DNA of 64,000 nucleotides from CAZMRF01 sp964568735. GTDB taxonomy: Bacteria; Acidobacteriota; Polarisedimenticolia; JACPZX01. The position numbers and the translations under genes were made by a program. This document shows positions 50,920 through 61,172 of this stretch, piece after piece (the stretch's first letter is position 1; each line of letters starts with the position of its first letter). The stretch covers positions 30,587 to 94,586 of the forward strand of contig CAZMRF010000012.1 of assembly GCA_964568735.1 (NCBI GenBank). Direction: 5' to 3'. A model generated the notes under the pieces. It did no database searches, had not been told where the DNA came from, and worked only from the letters and a program-made list of their open reading frames with translations.

Positions 50920-51468
50920 ATGAGCTCCCCCCGCCGCGTCGGCGCTCTCCGCATCCTCCTGGCCGCCATGGCCCTTGCAGTCCTGCATGTCACAGGGCCG
51001 GCGGCAGGGGCGACCGCCACCAAGCAACCCACCATCCGGGCCATCGCCCATCCGGCCAAGGTGCAGGCCGGAGAGACCTTCACCGTGGACATCCGCGCGC
51101 GCCGGATGAAGGGAGCCGCGGCGGTAGCCTTCCATCTCGTCTACGACCCGGCCCTCGTGGTTCCGGTCATGAGCGGCTCCACGGAAGGGCCGCTCTTCGG
51201 ACGCGGAGGGGCCCGCACGAGCTTCCTGGCTCGCGCAGGCAGCACGGGGGATCGCGTCGTCCTGGGCATCGCCAGGCTGGGCGCCGGAGGATCGGGGGCC
51301 AGCAAGGGCCTCCTCTGCCGGCTCACCTTCCGCGCCGTCTCCAACGGAACGGCCTTACTGGCCTTCGATCAAGCACAGGTCAGCAATCCCGTGGCCGGCA
51401 CGATCCCAGCCACCTTCCAGCCGGGGAGCCTCCTCGTCGGGCCCGGGCGGGGCGGGGCGGGGGAGTAG
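50920..51468 (+). CDS. secreted single-cohesin protein
   Basis: A 182-residue exported protein: a signal peptide (LRILLAAMALAVLHVTGPAA) and one cohesin-type beta sandwich. Matching landmarks are HPAKVQAGETFTVDI near the start, AVAFHLVYDPALVVPV in the middle and GLLCRLTFRAVSNG near the end, the order of cohesin domains. No anchor, SLH or repeat region follows, so it is soluble or bound by a partner. The protease ORF starts 5 nt after its stop and ends in a dockerin, so the two products probably bind each other. Cohesin identification rests on pattern recognition and should be confirmed by structure prediction. Confidence 0.82.
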   Translation: MSSPRRVGALRILLAAMALAVLHVTGPAAGATATKQPTIRAIAHPAKVQAGETFTVDIRARRMKGAAAVAFHLVYDPALVVPVMSGSTEGPLFGRGGARTSFLARAGSTGDRVVLGIARLGAGGSGASKGLLCRLTFRAVSNGTALLAFDQAQVSNPVAGTIPATFQPGSLLVGPGRGGAGE

Positions 51469-51473
51469 CGCTC

Positions 51474-54400
51474 ATGCGCTCCAAGCGGAGTCCGGGCCTC
51501 GGCCTCGCGATCGCCATGGCGTGCTCGGCCGGGCTCCTTCTCTCCGCCGGGCTGATTCTCCTCCGTGCACCCATGGAAGGGCTTCACGCCGCGGAGGGGG
51601 AGCCTCCGCTGGCGCGCCGGATCCTCCTCGAGAAGGATGACGCGTGGCGGCGGCAGGCCCGCTCTCTCGAGCGCGCGGGTCTCAGGGTGCTCGGCGACTA
51701 TGGGCGGTTTGTCCTCGCCGAGATGGCGGATCCCGGGGGCCGCTCCATCTTGCGACGGGCCGGCGTGCGGATCCGGCGTGAGATGGAGGATGGAGTGAGG
51801 CTCCATCGGCGCACGCTCGGCGCCGCCGACGATGCCGGTGCAGCTCCAGGCCCGGGCCTCCACGTGATGAAGTTCGAAGGACCTGTCAGGCCCGAGTGGG
51901 TCGCGGCCCTGCGCTCGCTGCGCGGTGTCCGGATCCTCTCCGCGCTGCCGGAGAGCGCCTACCTGGTCTGGCTCCCACGGGATGCCTCGGCGGCGCTCGC
52001 ACGGCTGCCGCGGCGCCCGGAGCTCACCGCCCGGCTCGCTCCCTCCGACCGGATCAGTCCGGACCTGGACGGATCGGGTGATCCGGTCGTCGTCGCTGCC
52101 TGGTTCATCTCCACCCCCGAGGGCCATGCCGCCGCCGCGGCGGCTCTCGATCGATCAAGCGGGATCCGGGGTCCGGCACCACGCCTCCCCGGCCTCACCG
52201 GCGTGCTCCTTTCGCTCACTCGAGCCGAGCTGGAAGAGATCGCGACGTGGCAGGAGCTCGTCTGGGCCGAGCCCTGGGGCGCCATCTCGCTTCATGACGA
52301 AGTCTCCTCTCTCGTCACGGCGGGACAGATCGCCGGGAAGCTCCCGCCGGGACCGCACTACCGCGAGTGGCTCACGTCCATGGGACTCGACGATCTCTCG
52401 TCCTGGACCGTCCACGTGGTGGACTCCGGCATCGACACGGGCCTCGCGGGGGCCAGCCACCCCGCCCTGGCGGGAAGGGTCATCTCCGCGGGCAACGAGA
52501 CCTTCGATCCCGCAGGCGACGACTGCGTCGGGCACGGCACCCACATCGCGGGGATCGTGGCCGGGAATCCGGTCCCCGGCTCCGATCTCGCGGACGGCGA
52601 CGGCTTCGAGTACGGGCTGGGCATGGCGCCCTCCGCGCGGCTCGCTGTCTCGAGGGTTTTCAATTGCTCCGGAGATCTCGAGGTCCGGCGCACCTTCACC
52701 GAGATCTTTACCGACGCGTGGGATGGCGGTGCCCGGGTCAGCAACAACTCCTGGGGCATGATCGGGGCGGCCTACAACGCCCTGGCCAGCGAGTTCGACG
52801 CGATCGTGAGGGACGTCGACGGCGACCCCGCCGACGGCGAGCAGCCGATGGTCGTGATCGCCTCCACCGGCAACCTGGGCCCGCTTCCCTTCACGCTGGG
52901 CACTCCAGCTCTCGCGAAGAACGTCATCGCGGTGGGCGCTACGGAGTCGGTCCGCCCCGAAGGCACCGACGGGTGCGGAACGAACCCCGAGAGCGCCGAC
53001 AGCGCGGATGAGCTGAGGACGAGCAGCAGCCGGGGTCCCACCGCCGACGGGAGAGTGAAGCCCGACCTCGTCGCGCCCGGCTCGCACATTCTCTCGACGG
53101 TCTCCCAGGCGGACGGCTACACGGGACTTGGCCTCTGCAACACGTACTACCCGCCCGGACAGCGCCTCTACACCTGGACGAGCGGCACGAGCCAGTCCGC
53201 TGCGCACGTGAGCGGCGCCGCGGTCCTCGTCATGGAGGACTACCGCCGCGAGTTCGGGGCGGCGCCCAGCCCGGCCATGGTGAAGGCGGCCCTCGTGGCG
53301 ACCGCTCGCGACCTCGGCACTCCCGGCGCGATCTTCACCACGTTCATCTCCTCGCGCCCCTCCTTCGACCAGGGCTGGGGCCGTGTCGACCTATCGGGTC
53401 TCGTCGGGGGCCGGGCGCGTTTTGCCGAGGATCAGAGCCACCTCTTCACCTCGTCGGGCCAGGATGTGGTCCGGGGCCCCTTCTTCGTGGCGGATCCCGC
53501 CAGACCAGCCGCCGTGGTCCTCGCATGGACCGATGCGCCCGGGACTCCCGCGGGCTCCTCATGGGTCAACGATCTTGACCTCGAGGTCGTGACCTCATCG
53601 GAGAGCTTCCTGGGCAACGTGATGCACGAAGGCTTCAGCGTGCCGGGCGGTCAACACGACGCGCGCAACAACCTGGAAGCGGTCTTCCTGCCGGCGGGCT
53701 CCAGCGCCTTCTTCACGGTCAGGATCACGGCCGTGTCGCTGCCGGGCGACGGCGTGCCGGGCGCTCCGGGCGCGACGGACCAGGACTTCGCCCTCTACGT
53801 GGACAACGTGATCACGGCCGCACCCGAGGGATCCATCCGGCTCACGAGCCGCGAAGTTTCATGTACGTCCTCGGCCCGGGTGACCGTCACGGGCCGGAGC
53901 CTCCATGGCGTGGACCGGATCCGCGTCGAGGGAGCCAGTGGATCGGAGACGGCGCCCGAGAGCTTCGAGCTGAGCGAGACGCCGCCGGGCTCGGGGATCT
54001 TCCAGGGAGAGATCCCCATCGCCCCCGGTCCCCCGGCGCGCGACGGCCTCCTGCAGGCCTCGGATGGCGACACGTTCGCCGTCTCCTATCGCCTGGAGGA
54101 TCCCGCAACGGGAGCGATGAAGCTGCTCACGGCGCCGGGGACGGTGCGATGCTCGGCTCTCTCCATCTCGGACGTCAGATTCGAAGCAGCGGGGACCAAC
54201 CGAGCGGCGATCACGTGGAAGACCAGCCGGCCGGCCGACTCGGTGGTGACGGGAGTGCCCGCCCTGGAGATATCGGATCCATCGCTCGTGACCAACCATC
54301 GAATCATCGCGACGGGACTCGCGCCCTGCACCAGCTATGCGATCACTCTCGCCTCCACCGATCTCGCCGGCACGGCCGCAACCGCCCCCGCCACCGGCAC

Positions 54401-57400
54401 CTTGCTTCTCAATACCGCGTCGAGCTTGAGAATGCCTCTCTTCAGGGACGACCTCGAGCGCCTGACGGCGGGATGGAGCCACGGCGGGGCCGGAGACGAG
54501 TGGGAGCTCGGCTCCCCGCAGACCGGACCCCCGAGGGCCGCCTCCGGGAGCAGAGCCTGGGGCACCGATCTCGACGGCTCCTACGAGAATGTGACGGACA
54601 GCCACCTGACGCTGCCGCCCGTGAAGCTCCGCGGACTCCGCGGTGCCGCTCTGGAGTTCCGTCACTTCCTCGGGATCCCCAAGGCTGTCAACGCAGGCGA
54701 TCCCCAGGACGGCGCCTGGATCGAGGCCTCGACGGACGAGGGCCTCACCTGGATCGTCCTCGGGCCCGACGGCGGATACCCGGTCGATGCAGGCCCGAAC
54801 AACCCCTACCTCCCCCCGGGCTCAGGGGTCTTCGCGGGCACCAGCAACTTCTGGAGCGACGTCCAGATAGATCTCTCGAGCCTCCGGGGAGAGTCGGTGC
54901 TCATCCGGTTCAGGCTCTGGCGCGACCCGGCGGCGGCGTCACCTCCTGGAGCCGGCTGGTACATCGACGACGTGGCCGTGGAAGCGGGCGTCCCCTGCGG
55001 GGCCGGCACTCTCGCTCTCGACAGCGCCGATTATGGCTGCAACTCCCTCGTAGGGATCACGCTGGCGGACGAAGACGTGGATTCGGATCCGTTCCAGATC
55101 GGGTTCGCGTCGATCCTCGCCGAGACCTCCTCCTCCCCTGTCGCCATCCAGCTGCGAGAGAGCGCGCCTGACAGCCGTATCTACACGGGGACGCTCCAGC
55201 TTTCGGGCAGCGGCGCTCCCGGCGCGATGGAGATCGCGGAAGGCGAGACGCTCACCGTCCGGTACGAGGACCGGGACGACGGCACGAGATCCCCGATCAC
55301 CGTCGAGACGGCCGTGACCATCCCGGACTGCACCGCTCCGGCACCTCCCGGATCCCCGGAGATCGAGCCGGCCGGTGGGGGCCGGCTCCTGCTCCGGTGG
55401 GACGATCCCCCCGATCCCGACCTGGCCCAGGTGCGCATCCACTACGACTCGGACGGCCCCGGACCCATCTACAACGGACTGGGTGCGGCCGAAGGAGCCT
55501 CTCCATTGCGGGCGGAGGTGGGCCGCAGCTCCGCCATCCTCTCCGGCCTCCCCGCGTGCCTTCCGCACTTCATCTCGCTGACCGCGATCGACGACTTCGG
55601 CAACGAGAGCGCTTTCTCTCCGGAGCTCGTCGCGGTTCCCTTCACGGGCGCGCCCTGCACGCGTGCCACGATTCTCCTCGCGGAAGAGAGCGGCGCAGGC
55701 TGCTCGCAGGTTCTCCCCATCCGGATCGACGACGCCAACGCGGATCCGAGCCCCATGGCGCCGGGCGTGATCTCGATCCTCGCCGCCGCCTCGTCGGATC
55801 CATCCCCGCTCTCCGTAGTGCTCACCGAGACGGGGCCTGCTACCGGCGTATTCACCGGCACGATCCCTCTCTCGCCGGATCCCGCCGCCGGGAGGCTGCG
55901 CGTCGCCGAGGGAGACGAGATCGTCGTCACTTATGCCGACGCGGATACGGGATCGGGAGCCGGCGCGCCCATCACGGCGCGGCTCCCCGTGGACGATTGC
56001 CGCTCCCCGATCATCACCGACCTGCGCCCGCCGAGACTGGATTTCGGGAGCGTGCGCGTGGAGTTCACGACCGACGAGCCGGCCACGCCCGTCATCGAGT
56101 TCGGGCTCGATCCCGGGCTCGAGGCCTCCATCCAGGGAGCCCCGCTCGCGACCACGCACTCGATCGAGCTGCCTTCCTTCGTGGAATGCGCCCCTCTGTA
56201 CTACCGGATCACGGCCACCGATCATCGCGGCAACGCCACGGTCGCCGACGACGACGGCCTTCCTTTCCAGGTTGGAGCCTCCCGCATCCTGACGGTCTTC
56301 TCGGACGATCTCGAAGCAGGAGCCCCGGGCTGGACCCCCGACGGCTCGCAGGACGGATGGGAGCTCGGCTCCCCACAGGCCGGACCCCCGGGGGCCGCCT
56401 CCGGGATCAAGGTCTGGGGGACGAATCTCGACGGCACCTACGGCGTGGATGCCGACATGACGCTCGTCTCGCCGCTCATCGATCTCGAGGGCCTCGACAG
56501 CGCCGTCCTGATCTTCAATCACTGGTACGACATCCACACCAGCACACCCGGGGCCGGCTTCGACGACGGAGGCTGGGTCGAGGTGAGCAAGGACCGGGGA
56601 GTGACCTGGACTTACATCGCACCCGATGGCGGCTACCCGGACGTGATCGAGACGAACCCCTACATCGCATCGGGAGCGCCCGTCTACGCCGGCCAGACCG
56701 CGGACTGGGAGGAGGCGATCTTCCAGCTCGACGCCTTCGCGGGACACGAGATCCTCATCCGCTTCCATCTCTTCCAGGATCCGTTCGATCCGCCGGAGCC
56801 CGGCCTGGGGTGGTACATCGATGACGTGCGAATCCGCGCGGCAGCGCCGTGCAGGCAGGGCCGGATTCATCTCGACCTCGGCAGCGGCGACTGCGGCGCC
56901 TCCCCGCTGACGGTCCGGGTGTGGGATGCGGACCTCGACCTGGATCCGAACAGCGCTGAAACGATCACCGTGAGCGTCGAGTCCTCCTCGGATCCAGCCG
57001 TGCTGGACGCCGTCCTCACGGAGACGGGCCCCTCCACCGGGCAGTTCGGCGGCACTCTCCCCTTCAGCAGGGCCGGGGGCCCGGGAATCCTGCGCGTCCT
57101 CGGCGGCGACACCGTCACGGCCACCTACGAGGATGCCGACGATGGAACGGGAGGCCCGGCCACGGCCGTTGCGACGGGAAGCGTGCGCGACTGCACTCCT
57201 CCCGAGATCAGGCATCCTTCCTGGCAGCGCCTCGGAGCGAACCTGCTCGAGATCACGTGGGAGACCGACGAGCCCGGCGACAGCGAGGTCCAGATGCCGC
57301 CCGGGAGCGTGGCCGCGGCCAGCTCCGCGCTCTCCACGATCCACCGGCTCACGATGCCCGCGCCTGCCCATTGCGCGGCGGCCTCCTTCACGATCGCGTC

Positions 57401-59705
57401 GACCGACGCGGGGGGGAACCGGAGCATCGACGACAATGGCGGAGCCGGCTACCCCGTGGAGTCGGCCCGCGAGATCATCGTGTTCTCCGAGGACTTCGAG
57501 TCGGGCGCCGCGGGATGGGAGCACGGAGGCGACCCTGACGAGTGGGAGGTCGGCCCTCCGCTGGCCGGCCCTCCCGGCCCATGGGGCGGCGCGTCGGTGG
57601 CCGGCACCGATCTCGACGGCCCGTACGACAAGGACCCCCACCGCCAGCGTCACGAGAGCTGGCTGCTCACTCCCTACATCAGCCTCGAGGGGCTCGAGGC
57701 CGCGACGCTCTCGATGATGCACTTCCACAGCTTCGCGGGGGACACGCGCGGCGACGGCGGGCTCGTGGAGGTGCTGGATCGCGGACGCTGGGTCAGCGTG
57801 GCGCCCCTTTCCGGCTACCCGGGCTCCCTCCGCACCGACCGCGCCTCCGGCAGCCTCCCCGCCTTCGTGGAGGAGAGCGCGGGCTGGATCGAGGCACGCT
57901 TCGACCTTGCGGCCTTCATCGGCCGGTCGATCCGAGTGAGCTTCCGGATGGTGGTCGACCACGGAACTCCGGCCACCGCCGAGGGATGGTACCTGGACGA
58001 TGTCCGGGTCTCGGGGACGGCCCCCTGCCGCAGGGGGATCCTCGCGCTCGACAGGGAGGAGTACGGCTGCGAAGCGGCGGGAGCCACCGTGCTCCTGTCC
58101 GACGCGGATCTCGATCTCGACCCCGGCTCGATGGAGAGCGTCGTCGTCGAGGTCTCCGACGGAACCACGCTCCTCGCCGTGAATCTCATGGAGACGGGCC
58201 CCGCGACAGGGCTCTTCCGGGGCGAAGCGCCTCTGTCCGTCTCGGGCGCGCCGGGATCGCTCCGGCTCGAGGAGGGGATCCGGATCACGGCCACCTACGA
58301 TGACGCGGACTCCGGATCAGGCGGAGCGGCCACCGTGGAGGCTGAAGCCCTCGTGCGCGACTGCCGCGCTCCGGTCCTCACGGCGGTGCGCCCCGAGCCC
58401 CTCTGGAGCGGCGCGCTCCTGACGCTGAGATGGGAGACCGACGAGCCGGCCACGACGGAGGCCGCTCTCCTCATGAGCGGCAGGCCGCCCCGCACGTTGA
58501 GCCTCCCCGACCTCATCACGGAACACGTTGCGCGCTTCTACGATGTCCCGGACTGCACCTCCTTCACGATAGCGCTCGCCTCGCGAGACGCGGCCGGCAA
58601 CGTCGGCGCGGCCCCCGGCGGATCCCAGCCTCTCACGGGCGAAACGCGCTCCGAGGTCCGGCTCTTCCAGGACGACATGGAGGGATCCCCCCAGGGATGG
58701 ACGAGCGGCGGCGCGGAAAACGAGTGGGAGCGCGGCGTCCCCGTCGTCGGGCCGCCGGGGGCCTTCTCGGGCAGCTCGGTGAGCGGAACGGATCTCCTGG
58801 GCCTCTACGCGGCGGGCACGAACTCCTACCTGCGCACGCCGATCCTCGATCTCCGGGGCGTCACCTCCGCCGTCTTCTCCTTCTGGCACTTCTACGACGT
58901 CTTCGCGAACGGCACGCCGAACGCGGACGACGACGGAGGCTGGGTCGAAGTCCTGCCCATCGGCGCGCAGATACCCATCTACGTCATGCCCATCGAGGGT
59001 TACAACAACACGATCGATCGGGACGGCGGCTCGCCCATCCAGGGAGGATCGGGCGTCTTCGCCGGCAGCTCGGGCGGCTGGCAGCGCTCCGTCCTGGACT
59101 TGAGCCCCTTCGCCGGCAAGCAGGTTCAGGTGCAGTTCCACATCTGGAACGACGTCGTCGAGGGGCCCATCAACCGCAACACGGGTGCGGGGTGGTACAT
59201 CGATGACGTCGAGGCCAGCGCGCCGGGGACCTGCTTCCCCGCGCCCGTTCTCGACTCGGCCTCATCGGGGGTGCTCACCCAGGGCTCGGTGGGAATCGCG
59301 ATCACCTTCTCCGGCTCCGGCCTCCGCGAGCCCTTCTCGCTGAGCGCAGGGGACGGCATCGTCCTGCGCGACGCGACGGCCGGTACGCCGGGATCCTGGA
59401 CGGCGCTCGCCGACGTGGCGCCCGGTGCTGCCTCCGGGCCGCGCTCCCTCGTCGTGAGGAACCCCGACGGGCAGGAAGGCGTCCTGCCCGGCGCTCTGAT
59501 CGTGGGCACCGACCCATCACGCGCCGACATCGACGGCTCCGGGCTCGTCGACGACGCGGATCTCGCCCTGCTGGCTGCCTCCTTCGGCTCCTTCATCGGA
59601 GAGCCCGCCTACCGCCAGGCAGCCGATCTCACGGGCGACGGGATCGTGGATGGCCGCGACCTCGCGATCCTGGCTTCGGCCTTCGGACAGATCCCCGCGC
59701 CCTGA
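51474..59705 (+). CDS. giant secreted subtilisin-like protease with MAM-like modules and dockerin
   Basis: A 2743-residue secreted protein. A signal segment (about 10-30) and a pro-region (about 45-290) precede an S8 catalytic domain with Asp317 (HVVDSGID), His354 (GHGTHIAG), and Ser573 (SGTSQSAAHVSG). Four modules of about 180 residues follow, starting near 985, 1607, 2001 and 2395; each runs from an ...FxDDxE...W motif to GWYIDDV and resembles MAM/choice-of-anchor-J folds. Between them lie Cys-paired beta-sandwich domains with a VxxTETGPxTGxFxG pattern and fibronectin-like segments. The C-terminus (about 2679-2740) is a type I dockerin: DIDGSGLVDDADLALL and DLTGDGIVDGRDLAIL. It follows the cohesin gene by 5 nt. 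Confidence 0.93.
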   Translation: MRSKRSPGLGLAIAMACSAGLLLSAGLILLRAPMEGLHAAEGEPPLARRILLEKDDAWRRQARSLERAGLRVLGDYGRFVLAEMADPGGRSILRRAGVRIRREMEDGVRLHRRTLGAADDAGAAPGPGLHVMKFEGPVRPEWVAALRSLRGVRILSALPESAYLVWLPRDASAALARLPRRPELTARLAPSDRISPDLDGSGDPVVVAAWFISTPEGHAAAAAALDRSSGIRGPAPRLPGLTGVLLSLTRAELEEIATWQELVWAEPWGAISLHDEVSSLVTAGQIAGKLPPGPHYREWLTSMGLDDLSSWTVHVVDSGIDTGLAGASHPALAGRVISAGNETFDPAGDDCVGHGTHIAGIVAGNPVPGSDLADGDGFEYGLGMAPSARLAVSRVFNCSGDLEVRRTFTEIFTDAWDGGARVSNNSWGMIGAAYNALASEFDAIVRDVDGDPADGEQPMVVIASTGNLGPLPFTLGTPALAKNVIAVGATESVRPEGTDGCGTNPESADSADELRTSSSRGPTADGRVKPDLVAPGSHILSTVSQADGYTGLGLCNTYYPPGQRLYTWTSGTSQSAAHVSGAAVLVMEDYRREFGAAPSPAMVKAALVATARDLGTPGAIFTTFISSRPSFDQGWGRVDLSGLVGGRARFAEDQSHLFTSSGQDVVRGPFFVADPARPAAVVLAWTDAPGTPAGSSWVNDLDLEVVTSSESFLGNVMHEGFSVPGGQHDARNNLEAVFLPAGSSAFFTVRITAVSLPGDGVPGAPGATDQDFALYVDNVITAAPEGSIRLTSREVSCTSSARVTVTGRSLHGVDRIRVEGASGSETAPESFELSETPPGSGIFQGEIPIAPGPPARDGLLQASDGDTFAVSYRLEDPATGAMKLLTAPGTVRCSALSISDVRFEAAGTNRAAITWKTSRPADSVVTGVPALEISDPSLVTNHRIIATGLAPCTSYAITLASTDLAGTAATAPATGTLLLNTASSLRMPLFRDDLERLTAGWSHGGAGDEWELGSPQTGPPRAASGSRAWGTDLDGSYENVTDSHLTLPPVKLRGLRGAALEFRHFLGIPKAVNAGDPQDGAWIEASTDEGLTWIVLGPDGGYPVDAGPNNPYLPPGSGVFAGTSNFWSDVQIDLSSLRGESVLIRFRLWRDPAAASPPGAGWYIDDVAVEAGVPCGAGTLALDSADYGCNSLVGITLADEDVDSDPFQIGFASILAETSSSPVAIQLRESAPDSRIYTGTLQLSGSGAPGAMEIAEGETLTVRYEDRDDGTRSPITVETAVTIPDCTAPAPPGSPEIEPAGGGRLLLRWDDPPDPDLAQVRIHYDSDGPGPIYNGLGAAEGASPLRAEVGRSSAILSGLPACLPHFISLTAIDDFGNESAFSPELVAVPFTGAPCTRATILLAEESGAGCSQVLPIRIDDANADPSPMAPGVISILAAASSDPSPLSVVLTETGPATGVFTGTIPLSPDPAAGRLRVAEGDEIVVTYADADTGSGAGAPITARLPVDDCRSPIITDLRPPRLDFGSVRVEFTTDEPATPVIEFGLDPGLEASIQGAPLATTHSIELPSFVECAPLYYRITATDHRGNATVADDDGLPFQVGASRILTVFSDDLEAGAPGWTPDGSQDGWELGSPQAGPPGAASGIKVWGTNLDGTYGVDADMTLVSPLIDLEGLDSAVLIFNHWYDIHTSTPGAGFDDGGWVEVSKDRGVTWTYIAPDGGYPDVIETNPYIASGAPVYAGQTADWEEAIFQLDAFAGHEILIRFHLFQDPFDPPEPGLGWYIDDVRIRAAAPCRQGRIHLDLGSGDCGASPLTVRVWDADLDLDPNSAETITVSVESSSDPAVLDAVLTETGPSTGQFGGTLPFSRAGGPGILRVLGGDTVTATYEDADDGTGGPATAVATGSVRDCTPPEIRHPSWQRLGANLLEITWETDEPGDSEVQMPPGSVAAASSALSTIHRLTMPAPAHCAAASFTIASTDAGGNRSIDDNGGAGYPVESAREIIVFSEDFESGAAGWEHGGDPDEWEVGPPLAGPPGPWGGASVAGTDLDGPYDKDPHRQRHESWLLTPYISLEGLEAATLSMMHFHSFAGDTRGDGGLVEVLDRGRWVSVAPLSGYPGSLRTDRASGSLPAFVEESAGWIEARFDLAAFIGRSIRVSFRMVVDHGTPATAEGWYLDDVRVSGTAPCRRGILALDREEYGCEAAGATVLLSDADLDLDPGSMESVVVEVSDGTTLLAVNLMETGPATGLFRGEAPLSVSGAPGSLRLEEGIRITATYDDADSGSGGAATVEAEALVRDCRAPVLTAVRPEPLWSGALLTLRWETDEPATTEAALLMSGRPPRTLSLPDLITEHVARFYDVPDCTSFTIALASRDAAGNVGAAPGGSQPLTGETRSEVRLFQDDMEGSPQGWTSGGAENEWERGVPVVGPPGAFSGSSVSGTDLLGLYAAGTNSYLRTPILDLRGVTSAVFSFWHFYDVFANGTPNADDDGGWVEVLPIGAQIPIYVMPIEGYNNTIDRDGGSPIQGGSGVFAGSSGGWQRSVLDLSPFAGKQVQVQFHIWNDVVEGPINRNTGAGWYIDDVEASAPGTCFPAPVLDSASSGVLTQGSVGIAITFSGSGLREPFSLSAGDGIVLRDATAGTPGSWTALADVAPGAASGPRSLVVRNPDGQEGVLPGALIVGTDPSRADIDGSGLVDDADLALLAASFGSFIGEPAYRQAADLTGDGIVDGRDLAILASAFGQIPAP

Positions 59706-59719
59706 CGCCGGCGCCTTCC

Positions 59720-59748
59720 TTGACGGGTTCTGCTCCCTCTGAGACAAT
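59720..59748 (+). promoter_or_regulatory. sigma-70-type promoter of the DUF1015-nth-queG operon
   Basis: TTGACG (59720-59725) and GACAAT (59743-59748) are separated by 17 bp, 15 nt downstream of the protease stop. Transcription would begin near 59755, giving a leader of about 41 nt. Confidence 0.55.
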
Positions 59749-59795
59749 CCACCGTCGGCATCAAACCGAACCCATCCCGGAACGCGAATCCCGCC

Positions 59796-61172
59796 ATGGC
59801 AACCATCAGTCCGTTCAGGGGCCTTCTGTACAACCCGAGCCGGATCTCCGATCTGCGCCTCGTCATCACCCCGCCCTATGACGTCATCGGCCCCGAGAAG
59901 GACGAGGAGCTCCGCCGCCGCGATCCCCACAACGCGGTTCACCTCATCCTCCCCCGGCCCGAAGGCTCGATCGACCGGTACCGCTTCGCGGCCGAGCTCC
60001 TCGCGGCCTGGAGGAAGGAGGAGGTCCTCGTACAGGACGAGGAGCCCGGCCTCTACCTCGTCTCCCAGAAATACACCGTGAAGGGCCTGGGGCCGAGAAC
60101 CCGGATCGGCCTCGTGGCGCGCGTGAGGATCGAGGACGAGAGATCGCGCACCATCCGTCCGCACGAGCAGACCATGGCGGGCCCCCGCACCGACAGGCTG
60201 GACCTCCTCGAGGCCACGCAGACGAACCTGAGCCCGATCTTCCTCCTCTATTCGGACCCTCAGGGAAACCTCTCCGCCCCGCTCGAAGCCGCCATGGGCC
60301 GGCCGGCGGACCGGTGGGCCGTCGACGATGCGGGGACCGAAGTGAGCCTCTGGAGGATCTCGGGGGCCTCCGCCGTCGCCGGGATCGTCGAGGGCTTCAG
60401 CGACAGGACGCTCTGGATCGCGGACGGGCATCACCGCTACGAGGCCGCGCGTGCCTACAGGGACAGGATGCGATCGGCCGACCACTCGCCGCCCGGCTCC
60501 CAGCCCTACGATTTCATCATGGCCCACCTCACGAGCATGGAAAGCCCGGGCGTGACCATCCTTCCCTACCACCGCGCCATCCATCACAGGGCGCGGCTCG
60601 ACCGCAACGCACTCATCGCGGGCGCCCGCCGCCACTTCAACATCAAGGAGTTCCCCTTCGAAGGCGAAGAGCCCCGCGCCGATCAGATCCGGCGGCGCCT
60701 GCGCGACTCCGCGCGAGCGGGCCGCAGCGTCTTCGCCGCCTGCACGGGCGCCGGCTCCGGCTCGTTCCTCCTCCTGATCCTGAAGGAGGACATCAACAGC
60801 GAGGAGGTCCTCGGAAGAGACGTTCCCGGGCCCCTGCGCGACCTGGACGTCTCCATCCTCCACTACCTCCTCCTGGGCAAGGCGCTCGGGATCACCTCCG
60901 AGGAGCAGCGCGAGGAGGGGGGCCCGCTGCGGTTCACGGACGACATCGATCGCGCCCTCGCATGGGTGGACGCGGGCGAGGCGCAGGTGGCCTTCCTGCT
61001 CAACGCCACCCGGAAGGAGCAGCTCGTCGCCGTGGCCGACGCGGGATTGCAGATGCCGCAGAAGTCGACCTACTTCTATCCCAAGGTCCTCACCGGGCTC
61101 GTCTTCAATCCGCACGAACCTCTCGGAGAGGCCCGGCCCCCGGCGCACAGCGCCGCCGCGCGAGCCGAATGA
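59796..61172 (+). CDS. DUF1015 family protein
   Basis: A 458-residue cytoplasmic protein. The start ISPFRGLLYNPSRISDLRLV then TPPYDVIGPE, the middle RPHEQTMAGPRTDRLDL and WIADGHHRYEAARAYRD are diagnostic of DUF1015 (SerC-like) proteins. Its biochemical role is not established; in many genomes it sits beside serine or sugar metabolism genes, but here it is co-transcribed with endonuclease III. The ATG at 59796 lacks a strong ribosome site. Its stop overlaps the nth start (ATGA). Confidence 0.93.
   Translation: MATISPFRGLLYNPSRISDLRLVITPPYDVIGPEKDEELRRRDPHNAVHLILPRPEGSIDRYRFAAELLAAWRKEEVLVQDEEPGLYLVSQKYTVKGLGPRTRIGLVARVRIEDERSRTIRPHEQTMAGPRTDRLDLLEATQTNLSPIFLLYSDPQGNLSAPLEAAMGRPADRWAVDDAGTEVSLWRISGASAVAGIVEGFSDRTLWIADGHHRYEAARAYRDRMRSADHSPPGSQPYDFIMAHLTSMESPGVTILPYHRAIHHRARLDRNALIAGARRHFNIKEFPFEGEEPRADQIRRRLRDSARAGRSVFAACTGAGSGSFLLLILKEDINSEEVLGRDVPGPLRDLDVSILHYLLLGKALGITSEEQREEGGPLRFTDDIDRALAWVDAGEAQVAFLLNATRKEQLVAVADAGLQMPQKSTYFYPKVLTGLVFNPHEPLGEARPPAHSAAARAE

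Noticed and set aside
54939..57962. 1007-codon minus-strand open frame inside the giant protease
   Set aside because: Antisense to repeated modules with clear motifs on the plus strand; no signal or domain visible.
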